DNA from: CAVXFS01 sp049582805
GTDB taxonomy: Bacteria; Pseudomonadota; Gammaproteobacteria; Burkholderiales; Gallionellaceae
Length of the DNA: 32,982 nt
Assembly (NCBI GenBank): GCA_049582805.1
Contig: JBAUUR010000146.1
Coordinates: 1-32,982 of the forward strand
Reading direction: 5' to 3'
Shown here: positions 1 to 7,900 of the stretch, in pieces
Layout: the number at the start of each line of letters is the position of its first letter
Position numbering within the stretch: the first letter of the stretch is position 1
Position numbers and translations under genes: made by a program
Notes under the pieces: generated by a model
What the model was told of the DNA's origin: nothing
What the model saw: the letters and a program-made list of their open reading frames with translations, nothing else
Databases searched by the model: none

Positions 1-18
1 CAGTTGTTCGTCGTTCAT
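1..18 (-). CDS. Possible 5' end of a MoeB/ThiF-family gene (partial)
   Basis: Only six codons lie inside the window, reading M-N-D-E-Q-L leftwards off the edge. A GGTGA-like ribosome-binding site sits about six bases upstream of this ATG on the minus strand. Many betaproteobacterial MoeB/ThiF/HesA adenylyltransferases begin with M-N-D-(D/E)-Q-L-L, so this is a plausible but weak guess from the start alone. No domain is visible. Confidence 0.3.
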
Positions 19-63
19 ATTGATCACCATGCCTCGCATAATGATCGATCACGGCCACCTGTT

Positions 64-119
64 CAGACTCAAACCCCGTTGGATTCACGCACCCCCGCTC
101 AGACTCAAACCCCATTGGA
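64..119. repeat. Two 20-bp direct repeats, 36-bp period
   Basis: The 20-mer CAGACTCAAACCCCGTTGGA (64-83) recurs at 100-119 with a single difference (G to A at the fifteenth base). The pair lies 170-230 bp upstream of the acidic orphan gene, between it and the possible MoeB-like start. Each copy ends in a TTGGA(T/C) that resembles a -35 element, but no matching -10 was found. It could be a tandem binding site or a fragment of a dispersed repeat. Confidence 0.6.
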
Positions 120-214
120 CAATGCTGGCACTGGTTTTTGAAAATCAAGTTGCGCTACAACGCCAAATCCTCCAGAATCCGGGCGTAAAGCTGTTGCCGG
201 TTGTTGGCTGCATG

Positions 215-237
215 TATGGCCCGTAAAAGGGCGCATA
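215..237 (+). promoter_or_regulatory. Short hairpin in the leader of the acidic orphan gene
   Basis: TATGGCCC at 215-222 can pair with GGGC at 229-232 plus CATA at 234-237, leaving a GTAAAA loop and one bulged G. It ends about 55 bases before the start codon at 292 and has no following T-run, so it is not a standard terminator. A leader structure is possible; the function is unknown. Confidence 0.3.
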
Positions 238-291
238 TCCAGTCCATTCGAACGGCACCATGCTTGGCAACATTAAACAGGAGGATAAATC

Positions 292-792
292 ATGATCCGC
301 AATCCGATTGACATCGCCAGCCGCGTAAGCCCCGAACTGTCCAGCCTCATCGAAAGCATAATTAACCAATTGGACACCGACGAGCCGATAGCGCTGGCCT
401 TTGTTCGCACTTTCATCACCTATGATTTGCCTGCCGAAATCAATGAAACCGAACATCTGCATCACTTCGACGTAAACGAGTCGCTCGTTGACGAGTTGGA
501 TGAACTGATCGAACAGTTCGGGGAATCGGCGGCAGCGGTCGACTTTGTATTTGCCAGTGCCAGCGAACCGCTTTCGCGGGCGATAGAAGAAGTCATTAAC
601 GACGAGAATCGCGAAAATACGGCAACGCTAGAAGATGTCAGGCAAGCGATAGTCAACGGCCTGGTCGGCCGCATGGTAGGTGATGGCATTCTGGAGGAGG
701 ACGAGGGCGACATGCTGATGCCTGAAATCGAAAACCTGATCGACCGTTTTGGCGCCGATGCCACTGCGGAGCAGTTTTTGCGCTACGAGTAG
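292..792 (+). CDS. Acidic protein of unknown function with an internal repeat
   Basis: This 166-residue protein matches no family I recognise. The start is well supported: AGGAGG lies seven to eight bases before the ATG. It has no signal peptide or membrane segment, so it should be cytoplasmic, and it is very rich in Asp and Glu. Residues 67-86 and 144-163 resemble each other, sharing the pattern L-I-x-x-F-G-x-x-A-x-A-x-x-F, which suggests two copies of a small helical module. It stands alone, convergent with the RimK-like gene, with about 220 bp of featureless DNA between them. Its coding status rests on the ribosome-binding site, uninterrupted length and balanced composition. No function is proposed. 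Confidence 0.75.
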   Translation: MIRNPIDIASRVSPELSSLIESIINQLDTDEPIALAFVRTFITYDLPAEINETEHLHHFDVNESLVDELDELIEQFGESAAAVDFVFASASEPLSRAIEEVINDENRENTATLEDVRQAIVNGLVGRMVGDGILEEDEGDMLMPEIENLIDRFGADATAEQFLRYE

Positions 793-1011
793 CGAGCTGC
801 TCCGGTCCGCCGCGCAGCGCCAAATTCGAGGAACTGCACTGATTGATATCAGGATGCGTGATTGCAAGACCCCGTGCACTTCGTTCGATCGTGCCATCAC
901 CGTATTTCAGTGCGCAAGCTATGGCTGATTGCGAATGTGGTGGTGTCAAGGTTGCGAATTAAAAGGGTCGGGTTCGGTTTAAGTCCGTCGATTGAAGTGA
1001 ATTCTCCAATC

Positions 1012-2520
1012 TTAAGAATGGATCGCTGGTACGGCGCAGTTTCCGTTCACCGCGAAGCGCCCCCGCTTGCGCGCCTCGATGCGCTTCAGGAACACGCCCA
1101 TCACTTCGCGGTAGAGCGCGTCCTTGAGCACGCTGTCTTCGTTGCCGGCATCGACGTTGGGGTTGTCGTTGATCTCGATGACGTACAGGCGCTTGCCGAC
1201 CTGCTTGATGTCCACGCCGTAGAATCCGTCGCCGATCAGGTTGGCCGCCTTGAGCGCCATTTTGACCACACGATCCGGCGCCTCGCCGACCGACAGCGCC
1301 GCGGTTTTCCCTTCGACAAAATCGTGCTTGTCGTCGCCGTGCCGGATGATCTGCCAGTGGCCGGGAACCATGAAGTATTTCGCGACGAACAGCGGCCGGC
1401 GGTCGAGGATGCCGACGCGCCAGTCGAATTCGGTGGGCAGGTATTCCTGGGCGACGATCAGCTCGGATTTGTCCAGCAGGCTGTTCACTTTCGCGGGCAG
1501 TTCTTCTTTCGATGCCACCTTCACCACACCCACCGAGAACGAACTATCCGGCTGTTTGAGCACGCACGGCAGCGCGAGCGTGGGGATGATCTGCTTCACG
1601 TTGTCGCGGTGCACCAGCAAGGTTTTCGGGGCGGGGATGCGGTGCCGCGCGAGGATCTCGGCGAGATAGACCTTGTTGTTGCACTTCAGGATCGAGTCCG
1701 GATCGTCGATCACCACCAGCCCTTCCGCGGCCGCGCGCCGCGAGAAGCGGTAGGTGTAGTGGTTGACGAAGGTGGTGTCGCGGATGAACAGCGCGTCGAA
1801 CTCGGTCAGCCGCGCATAGTCTTCTTTGGTGATGAATTCCACATGCATGCCCAGCGCCTGCGCCGCCTTCTCGAACTTTTGCAGCGCTTTTGCATTGGAG
1901 GCTGGTTCGGGGTTGGCGGGATCGTGCAGAATGGCGAGGTTGTAACGCGGCGCGGTGCGCTTCTGCGCGCGCCGCCGGCGCACCATGAAATATTCCGTGG
2001 TCGCCTGGATCGCGAATTCCTGATGCGGCGGCGGGATGTCGCTGGCGGCAATCGGGCGCACGCTGCGGATGCGCCAATGCTGGCCGTGGCGCTCGAACGC
2101 GGCGTGCAGCAATGGCGCATGCAGCAGGTTGAACAGCTGGCGGCTGAGTTTATCGTGGCGGCTCGCCGCGCTGCGCCCGAAGTAGATGTTGAGCTCGAAG
2201 GTGTCGGACTTGATCGGCGCGAGTGATTTCTGGATCAACTCGTCCAGTCCCTCTGCCAGCAGCCGCACCATGTTCTGCGATTGCAGGTCCTCGATGGTGT
2301 GCACGGGAGGCAGCGGCTTGTGGCCGCGCGCCTCGGCGAGCAGCGAGACATAGTAGCCGAGCGTCTGGTAGCGGTAGTTCTTGCACAGGTTGAACACACG
2401 GGCAAAGCGGTCGCCACCATAAGCCGGATCGGTCAGGTAGGCGCGCGCCGGCACGACGGTCACGCCGGGTATATCAAGCGGCCAGTCGCGCGCATTGTTG
2501 ACTACGATGAGGTTGCTCAT
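1012..2520 (-). CDS. RimK-family ATP-grasp ligase with N-terminal RLAN-type domain
   Basis: The 502-residue protein fits the long RimK-like family, in which an N-terminal domain of about 200 residues precedes an ATP-grasp ligase domain. Family members join amino acids or peptides through an acyl-phosphate; the substrate here cannot be told from sequence. The ATP-grasp part covers roughly residues 270-480, with the nucleotide-binding stretch V-L-K-Q-P-D-S-S-F-S and the metal-binding end V-I-E-I-N-D-N-P-N. An AGGGGAG ribosome-binding site precedes the ATG. It has no signal peptide and should be cytoplasmic. It is divergent from the Lon-like protease across about 160 bp. Homologues in other proteobacteria are often called RimK family protein, but this is not the ordinary 300-residue RimK that modifies ribosomal protein S6. 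Confidence 0.88.
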   Translation of the reverse strand: MSNLIVVNNARDWPLDIPGVTVVPARAYLTDPAYGGDRFARVFNLCKNYRYQTLGYYVSLLAEARGHKPLPPVHTIEDLQSQNMVRLLAEGLDELIQKSLAPIKSDTFELNIYFGRSAASRHDKLSRQLFNLLHAPLLHAAFERHGQHWRIRSVRPIAASDIPPPHQEFAIQATTEYFMVRRRRAQKRTAPRYNLAILHDPANPEPASNAKALQKFEKAAQALGMHVEFITKEDYARLTEFDALFIRDTTFVNHYTYRFSRRAAAEGLVVIDDPDSILKCNNKVYLAEILARHRIPAPKTLLVHRDNVKQIIPTLALPCVLKQPDSSFSVGVVKVASKEELPAKVNSLLDKSELIVAQEYLPTEFDWRVGILDRRPLFVAKYFMVPGHWQIIRHGDDKHDFVEGKTAALSVGEAPDRVVKMALKAANLIGDGFYGVDIKQVGKRLYVIEINDNPNVDAGNEDSVLKDALYREVMGVFLKRIEARKRGRFAVNGNCAVPAIHS

Positions 2521-2631
2521 GATGCTCCCCTGATAACTGTGGCAGGCCTCGCCAGCAGAACACTCACAGTATCATTCCAGCACAGGAGGGCGCCAGCAGC
2601 CGGAACGGTCAAAAGTTGGCGTAACGCGGCC

Positions 2632-2640
2632 TGATATAAT
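2632..2640 (+). promoter_or_regulatory. Extended -10 promoter element for the Lon-like protease
   Basis: TGATATAAT at 2632-2640 is a perfect extended -10 (TGn followed by TATAAT). No good -35 lies 17 bp upstream, which suits an extended -10 promoter. Transcription would start near 2647, giving a leader of about 35 bases before the ATG at 2682. Confidence 0.6.
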
Positions 2641-2681
2641 GCTTACACTTAAAATATCCTCTGTGTCTCTGTGGTTAGAAC

Positions 2682-5102
2682 ATGCCTATCCAGAACCTGA
2701 CTCCCGCCGATCTGCGCCTCACCATCGCTGCCGCTGCGCTGGGCTTTTCCGATACGTCGGAATTGCTGGAATATGCGCTGCCGTGGATCGGGCAGGAGCG
2801 CGCGGAAATGGCTGCCCGCTTCGGGCTCGGGATGGATCAGCCGGATTACAACCTGTTCGTGCTGGGCGAGGTCGGCAGCGGACGCTCGTCGCTGCTGAAG
2901 CAGGCGATGCAGGCGACCGCCGCAAGCAAGGCGGTGCCGCCCGACTTGTGCTATCTGCACAACTTCGATGCGCCGGAAAGACCGCGTGCGCTGCGCCTGC
3001 CTGCCGGGCAGGGACGTTTGCTGCGGCAACTCATGGCGCAGATGACGAAATCGCTGCAGACGGAAATACCACAGCGCCTGGATGGGCAGGATTTCAAGAC
3101 CGAAAGCGAGCGCATCGAGAAGACCCACAAGGCAGAGGAAGCCAAGGCCTACGCCGAACTTGAGGCCTTTGCCGAAGCCCGCAGTTTTACGATGCACCGC
3201 GAAACCGGACACATACTGTTCACATTGCTGGGGAAAAAGGGACGCGCCTATACCGAGGACGAAGTGCTTGCCTTGCCGAAGGAACGCCGCGCCGAAATTG
3301 AGCAGGCCGAACTGGAACTGCGCGCGGCGATCGCCCGTTATTTCGAGAAGACCCGGCCGATGGAGCGGGTCATGAACGAAGCCTTGGCGGCGTTGCGGCG
3401 CCAGGTGGTGAAGCCGCTGCTGGATCATGAATTGCAGGAGATCCGCGTTGGTCTGAAAAAACAGATCAAGGATTCGCTCAAGCTCGGCGCTTATCTGGAC
3501 CAGGTCGTGCATGACGTGCTGGAGAATCTGGAGCTGTTCAAGGCTTCCGATACCGATGAGGAGATCCGGCGCGAGGCGTTGAGCACCGTGCTGTCGCGCT
3601 ACCGGGTCAACCTGGTCGTGGACAATGGCGGACTGAACGGCGCGCCGGTGATCGTCGAGGACAATCCCCTGTTCCGCTCGCTGTTCGGCAGTATTGAATA
3701 CCAATCCGAGAACGATGTGCTGGTGACCGATTTTTCCCGCATCCGCGCCGGCAGCCTGCACCGGGCGCACGGCGGTTTCCTGATGCTGCATCTGCGCGAC
3801 CTGCTGGCTGATAGCCTGGTATGGGAGAAGCTGCGGCGCTTTCTGCGCAGCGGCAGGCTGCAGATCGAAGAGCCGGGCACCGCCTTCGCGCCGGTCGCAG
3901 CGGTCTCGCTCGAACCCGAGGCGGTGGATGTCGAAGTCAAGATCATCATGATCGGTTCGCGCGAACAGTATTATGAGCTGCAGGAGGAAGACCCGGAGTT
4001 CGCGCGCCGCTTCCGCGTCAAAGTCGACTTTGCCGAAAGCTTTTTGTCCAGCGCCGAGACGCGGCGCAGTTCGGCGATCTTCGTCGCCCACACCTGCCGG
4101 GACCTCGGGCTGCCGCATTTTTCCGCCGCCGCGGTGGCGCGCCTGCTGGAGGAGGGACACCGCGAGGTGGACGACCAGTCGCGCCAGAGCGCGATCTTCG
4201 CCTGCACCGAGGCGCTGGTGATGGAAAGTGCGGCACTGTGCCGCGCGCGCGGCGGCCGTCTGGTCGAGGCGCAGGATGTCGAGGCGGCGCTGGCTGCGCA
4301 CACGCAGCGTCACGATTACCCGGACCGTCGCCTGCAGGAATCGATCGCCGAAGGTGATGTGCTGATCACCTTGCACGGCCGGGAAACCGGGCAACTCAAC
4401 AGCCTGACCCAGGTAGATCTGGGAGATTACCGTTTCGGCTTTCCGGTGCGCGTCTCGGCACGCACCTTTGCCGGCGAGGATGGCCTGCTCAACATCGAAC
4501 GCGAGGTGGAGATGTCCGGGCCGATCCACGACAAGGGTGTGCTGATCCTGCACAACTACCTGTCTGCGCTGTTGGTCCAGGATTCACCGCTTGCGCTCAA
4601 TGCATCCATCGTGTTCGAGCAGGAATATCAGGGCATCGAGGGGGACTCGGCTTCCTGTGCCGAGCTTTATGTTTTGCTCTCGGCGTTGTCGGGTTTGCCG
4701 CTCAGGCAGGGGATCGCGGTCACCGGCGCGGTGAATCAGCACGGCGAGGTGTTGCCGGTGGGCGGGGTCAACGAAAAGATCGAGGGTTATTTCCGCGTCT
4801 GCGAAAGAGCCGGACTGGACGGCAGCCACGGCGTGCTGATCCCGGATCGCAACCGCCGCCACCTGATGCTGGAGCGCAAAGCCGTCGACGCTGTCGCCCG
4901 GGGTTTGTTCCATATCTATACCGCGGATCATGTCAGCGCCGGCATTGAACTGCTGAGCGGATGTCCATTCGGCGTCGCGGACGAGGCCGGCGCTTATCCG
5001 TCGGGCAGCGTGCTGGGCAATGCCCGGAAAACCCTGCAGGCCTATCGCCGCGCCTACCGGAGGTCGGAACACCCGAAGTCAGCGCGCAAGAATTTGCGCT
5101 GA
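2682..5102 (+). CDS. Lon-like ATP-dependent protease (AAA_32 / Lon S16 peptidase)
   Basis: This 806-residue protein has an N-terminal AAA-type ATPase region and a C-terminal Lon-type serine peptidase, the layout of AAA_32/LonB-like proteases that lack the classic LAN domain. The Walker A loop is G-E-V-G-S-G-R-S-S at residues 62-70. A helical, charged insertion follows at about 100-270. The peptidase dyad is probably Ser656 in E-G-D-S-A-S and Lys699 in G-G-V-N-E-K-I-E. Canonical Lon has P before the serine (G-P-S-A-G), whereas this has D. It should degrade unfolded or regulatory proteins in the cytoplasm. No clear ribosome-binding site precedes the ATG, though residues from 2682 read as family-like. 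Its promoter is the extended -10 at 2632. Confidence 0.9.
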   Translation: MPIQNLTPADLRLTIAAAALGFSDTSELLEYALPWIGQERAEMAARFGLGMDQPDYNLFVLGEVGSGRSSLLKQAMQATAASKAVPPDLCYLHNFDAPERPRALRLPAGQGRLLRQLMAQMTKSLQTEIPQRLDGQDFKTESERIEKTHKAEEAKAYAELEAFAEARSFTMHRETGHILFTLLGKKGRAYTEDEVLALPKERRAEIEQAELELRAAIARYFEKTRPMERVMNEALAALRRQVVKPLLDHELQEIRVGLKKQIKDSLKLGAYLDQVVHDVLENLELFKASDTDEEIRREALSTVLSRYRVNLVVDNGGLNGAPVIVEDNPLFRSLFGSIEYQSENDVLVTDFSRIRAGSLHRAHGGFLMLHLRDLLADSLVWEKLRRFLRSGRLQIEEPGTAFAPVAAVSLEPEAVDVEVKIIMIGSREQYYELQEEDPEFARRFRVKVDFAESFLSSAETRRSSAIFVAHTCRDLGLPHFSAAAVARLLEEGHREVDDQSRQSAIFACTEALVMESAALCRARGGRLVEAQDVEAALAAHTQRHDYPDRRLQESIAEGDVLITLHGRETGQLNSLTQVDLGDYRFGFPVRVSARTFAGEDGLLNIEREVEMSGPIHDKGVLILHNYLSALLVQDSPLALNASIVFEQEYQGIEGDSASCAELYVLLSALSGLPLRQGIAVTGAVNQHGEVLPVGGVNEKIEGYFRVCERAGLDGSHGVLIPDRNRRHLMLERKAVDAVARGLFHIYTADHVSAGIELLSGCPFGVADEAGAYPSGSVLGNARKTLQAYRRAYRRSEHPKSARKNLR

Positions 5103-5315
5103 TGACTGTGCCTGGTGTTGCTGGCGGCAATAAGTCTCGTCGGGATTATTTGTCTGCCTGGCAGACCAGCCGGACATCCTGACATATCAGCCAAGCCATG
5201 GGTTATTGCCATTCTACTCAGCAACCCCAGGACTGCTGCCAAGTGTTTGGTTATGTCGAAGTAAAAGCAATTTGACGCCGGTACCTTGGGTTCGATAGCA
5301 CTTAGGAAACTTTTG

Positions 5316-6170
5316 ATGCCCTATCCACGCATAATTGTCCTGACATCGCTAGCCATGATTGCATTTGCGGGTAATTCACTGCTCTGCCGGGCGGCGCTCA
5401 AGCACACCAGCATTGATGCAGCCAGTTTTACCACGATACGACTGATCTCTGGAGCGATGATGCTTGGTCTGGTCGTGCGCATGAGGCGCGCGACTCCTGG
5501 CGGCAGGGGTAACTGGCTATCGGCATTTGCGTTGTTTGCTTATGCAGCCGGTTTTTCTTCTGCCTATGTCAACCTGCCTGCGGCAACCGGCGCGCTACTG
5601 CTTTTTGGCGCTGTCCAGGTAACCATGATCGGCCATGGCATTTGGGCGGGGGAGCGTCTGCTGAGACTGCAGCTTGCCGGTCTTGTGCTCGCTCTCGCAG
5701 GACTGGTCGGACTGTTGCTGCCAGGGCTGTCTGCCCCGCCAGTGTTGGGCTCCCTGTTGATGCTGGGTGCCGGGGTTGCATGGGGCGTCTATTCCTTGCG
5801 CGGGAGAGGTGCGGGTGATCCCATCCGGGTAACGGCGGGGAATTTCCTGCGCGCTGTCCCTGTCGCGGCAGCATTGAGCCTATTGATGCATGACGGCACC
5901 TCTCTGGATAGCGCCGGATTCGGGTACGCGGTTGCGTCGGGCGCGCTGGCTTCCGGAATCGGGTACGCCATCTGGTACACAGCCTTGCCGGCGTTGAAAG
6001 CCGCCAAGGCTGCGACAGTGCAACTCAGTGTCCCGGTCATTGCGGCCCTGGGTGGCATCGTTTTCCTCGGTGAGCCCCTGACACTGCGCCTGATATTGTC
6101 GTCCGCAGGCATACTCGGTGGTATCGCGCTGGTGATTGTGGAGAAACAACATGCAAAGGGCAGCCGATGA
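5316..6170 (+). CDS. DMT/EamA-family drug/metabolite exporter
   Basis: A 284-residue inner-membrane protein with about ten hydrophobic segments in two homologous EamA halves, the standard size for this family of small-molecule exporters. Substrates vary widely and cannot be read from sequence. The reading frame extends back to a TTG at 5286, but the ATG at 5316 is preferred because AGGAAAC sits eight bases upstream and the protein then starts just before the first membrane helix. The second half shows the usual L-S-V-P-V-I-A-A-L-G-G-I-V-F-L-G-E stretch. It stands alone, about 210 bp after the Lon-like gene and convergent with ilvA, so it is probably transcribed by itself. Confidence 0.88.
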   Translation: MPYPRIIVLTSLAMIAFAGNSLLCRAALKHTSIDAASFTTIRLISGAMMLGLVVRMRRATPGGRGNWLSAFALFAYAAGFSSAYVNLPAATGALLLFGAVQVTMIGHGIWAGERLLRLQLAGLVLALAGLVGLLLPGLSAPPVLGSLLMLGAGVAWGVYSLRGRGAGDPIRVTAGNFLRAVPVAAALSLLMHDGTSLDSAGFGYAVASGALASGIGYAIWYTALPALKAAKAATVQLSVPVIAALGGIVFLGEPLTLRLILSSAGILGGIALVIVEKQHAKGSR

Positions 6171-6181
6171 TTCAGGTGGCC

Positions 6182-6203
6182 GGGGTGAGCTCCCCTTTAA
6201 TTT
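6182..6203 (+). terminator. Possible weak terminator after the DMT exporter
   Basis: GGGG at 6182-6185 can pair with CCCC at 6192-6195 around a TGAGCT loop, followed by TTTAATTT. It lies 12 bases past the exporter's stop codon. The stem is short and the T-run is broken, so this is tentative. Confidence 0.35.
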
Positions 6204-6391
6204 CGTAAAACCTGGGGTTGCACAGACCAGAAGTCCTTAGGGAAGGTGCTGCCGCAGGAGACTTGCAACACTTGTTTTATTTTCTCGCGGAACGTGATGT
6301 GAGAGCCGCCTCTTCATTCCACTCTATCCGGACAAACAGGGATTTCATAGTCGTTCCTTGCGCGCTTATGTAATTGCCGCTACATGTCATT

Positions 6392-7900
6392 TTAGCCCAG
6401 AAACAACCGGTAAGCCGGGTTGTCGCTCTCATCCCAATAGCGATAGCCGAGCGTGTCGAGGAAGGTGCGCAGCGCTTTCTTGTCGTGGTGCGGCACCTGC
6501 ATGCCGACCAGCACGCGCCCGTAGTCCGCGCCGTGGTTGCGGTAGTGGAACAGGCTGATGTTCCAGCTGTGGTTCATGCTGTTGAGGAACTTCATCAGCG
6601 CGCCGGGGCGCTCCGGGAATTCGAAGCGGAACATGATCTCGTCCTTGATGCCTGGTGCACGGCCGCCGACCAGGTGGCGCACATGCAGCTTGGCCATTTC
6701 GTTATCGGTGAAGTTCAGGGTCGGCAGCTTGTGTTTCTTCAGATCGGCGACCAGCCTGGCGGTTTCCGACGGGTCGCGCACCTGTACGCCGACGAACACT
6801 TGCGCCTTTTGGGAATCGGCATAGCGGTAGTTGAATTCGGTAATGTTGCGCTGCCCCAGCAAGGCACAGAATTCGCGGAAGCTGCCCGGCGTTTCCGGGA
6901 TCGTGACGGCGAGAATGGCTTCGCGCTTTTCGCCGATCTCGGCGCGCTCGGCGACGAAGCGCAGGCGGTCGAAATTCATGTTGGCGCCGCTGGAGATGGT
7001 GACCAGCGTCTTGCCCTTGAGCTTCTCGCGCGCTGCATACAGCTTGGCACCCGCGATGGCGAGCGCACCCGCCGGTTCGAGAATGGAGCGAGTATCCTCG
7101 AACACGTCCTTGATCGCCGCGCAGGTGGCGTCGGTGTCCACCAGGATGATTTCGTCCACCAGCTCGCGGCACAGGCGGAAAGTTTCCTGCCCGACCTGCT
7201 TGACTGCCACGCCGTCGGCAAACAGGCCGACATGGTCCAGCATGACGCGCTTCCTGCTCTTGAGCGATTGATACATGGCGTCGGAATCCACCGGCTGCAC
7301 GCCGATGACCTTGATCTCGGGGCGCACCTGTTTGACGTATGCTGCCACGCCTGAGACCAGCCCGCCGCCGCCGATGGGGCAGAAGATGGCGTGGATCGGC
7401 TGGTTGTGCTGGCGCAGGATTTCCATGGCGATGGTGCCTTGTCCGGCGATGACGTCGGGATCGTCGTAGGGATGCACGAAAGTCAACTGGTGTTTTTTCT
7501 CCAGCGTCAGGGCGTGCTGGTAGGCATCGGAATAGGAGTCGCCGTGCAGCACCACTTGCGCGCCACGGCTTTCCACCGCGTTGACCTTGATCTGGGGCGT
7601 GGTGGAGGGCATCACGATGACGGCCCGACAACCGAGCTTTTGCGCGGACAGCGCCACGCCTTGCGCGTGGTTGCCCGCCGACGCGGCGATCACGCCGCGC
7701 TTCAATTGGGCGGGAGTCAACTGCGCCATCTTGTTGTAGGCGCCGCGCAGCTTGAACGAGAACACCGGCTGCATGTCCTCGCGCTTGAGCAGGATGGTAT
7801 TGCCAATGCGCGCGGAAAGATTCGGCGCCGCTTCCAACGGCGTTTCTACGGCCACGTCATAGACACGGGCAGTGAGGATGCGTTTCAAGTAACTTTGCAT
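6392..7900 (-). CDS. ilvA: Threonine ammonia-lyase, biosynthetic (threonine deaminase)
   Basis: IlvA uses pyridoxal phosphate to convert threonine to 2-oxobutanoate and ammonia, the first committed step of isoleucine synthesis. The PLP lysine is Lys50 in S-F-K-L-R-G-A-Y, with S-A-G-N-H-A-Q-G at 74-81 and the phosphate-binding glycine loop G-G-G-G-L at 177-181. The C-terminal third (about 325-495) carries two ACT-like regulatory domains, so this is the long, isoleucine-feedback form rather than a short catabolic enzyme. The open frame runs back to 8014, but homologues begin at M-Q-S-Y-L-K-R-I-L-T, giving 502 residues, the usual length. The ribosome-binding site there is weak (GGAA). It is convergent with the DMT exporter, and no other branched-chain gene is adjacent. 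Confidence 0.95.
   Translation of the reverse strand: MQSYLKRILTARVYDVAVETPLEAAPNLSARIGNTILLKREDMQPVFSFKLRGAYNKMAQLTPAQLKRGVIAASAGNHAQGVALSAQKLGCRAVIVMPSTTPQIKVNAVESRGAQVVLHGDSYSDAYQHALTLEKKHQLTFVHPYDDPDVIAGQGTIAMEILRQHNQPIHAIFCPIGGGGLVSGVAAYVKQVRPEIKVIGVQPVDSDAMYQSLKSRKRVMLDHVGLFADGVAVKQVGQETFRLCRELVDEIILVDTDATCAAIKDVFEDTRSILEPAGALAIAGAKLYAAREKLKGKTLVTISSGANMNFDRLRFVAERAEIGEKREAILAVTIPETPGSFREFCALLGQRNITEFNYRYADSQKAQVFVGVQVRDPSETARLVADLKKHKLPTLNFTDNEMAKLHVRHLVGGRAPGIKDEIMFRFEFPERPGALMKFLNSMNHSWNISLFHYRNHGADYGRVLVGMQVPHHDKKALRTFLDTLGYRYWDESDNPAYRLFLG

Noticed and set aside
124..145. Possible sigma-54 promoter (TGGCAC followed by TTTGA)
   Set aside because: The -12 element lacks the essential GC of TTGCA, so the match is only to the -24 half.
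862..2226. Long plus-strand open frame of 454 codons opposite the RimK-like gene
   Set aside because: It lies wholly antisense to a clear ATP-grasp gene, has no ribosome-binding site, and its His/Arg/Val-heavy composition is typical of the reverse frame of a GC-rich gene.
2649..4553. 634-codon minus-strand frame opposite the Lon-like protease
   Set aside because: It shadows the Lon-like coding sequence, which has recognisable Walker A and Ser-Lys motifs; the antisense product has no domain resemblance.
6402..6425. Strong-looking inverted repeat ACAACCGG...CCGGGTTGT near the end of ilvA
   Set aside because: It lies inside the ilvA coding sequence and is explained by the codons for the C-terminal residues; there is no T-run in either direction.
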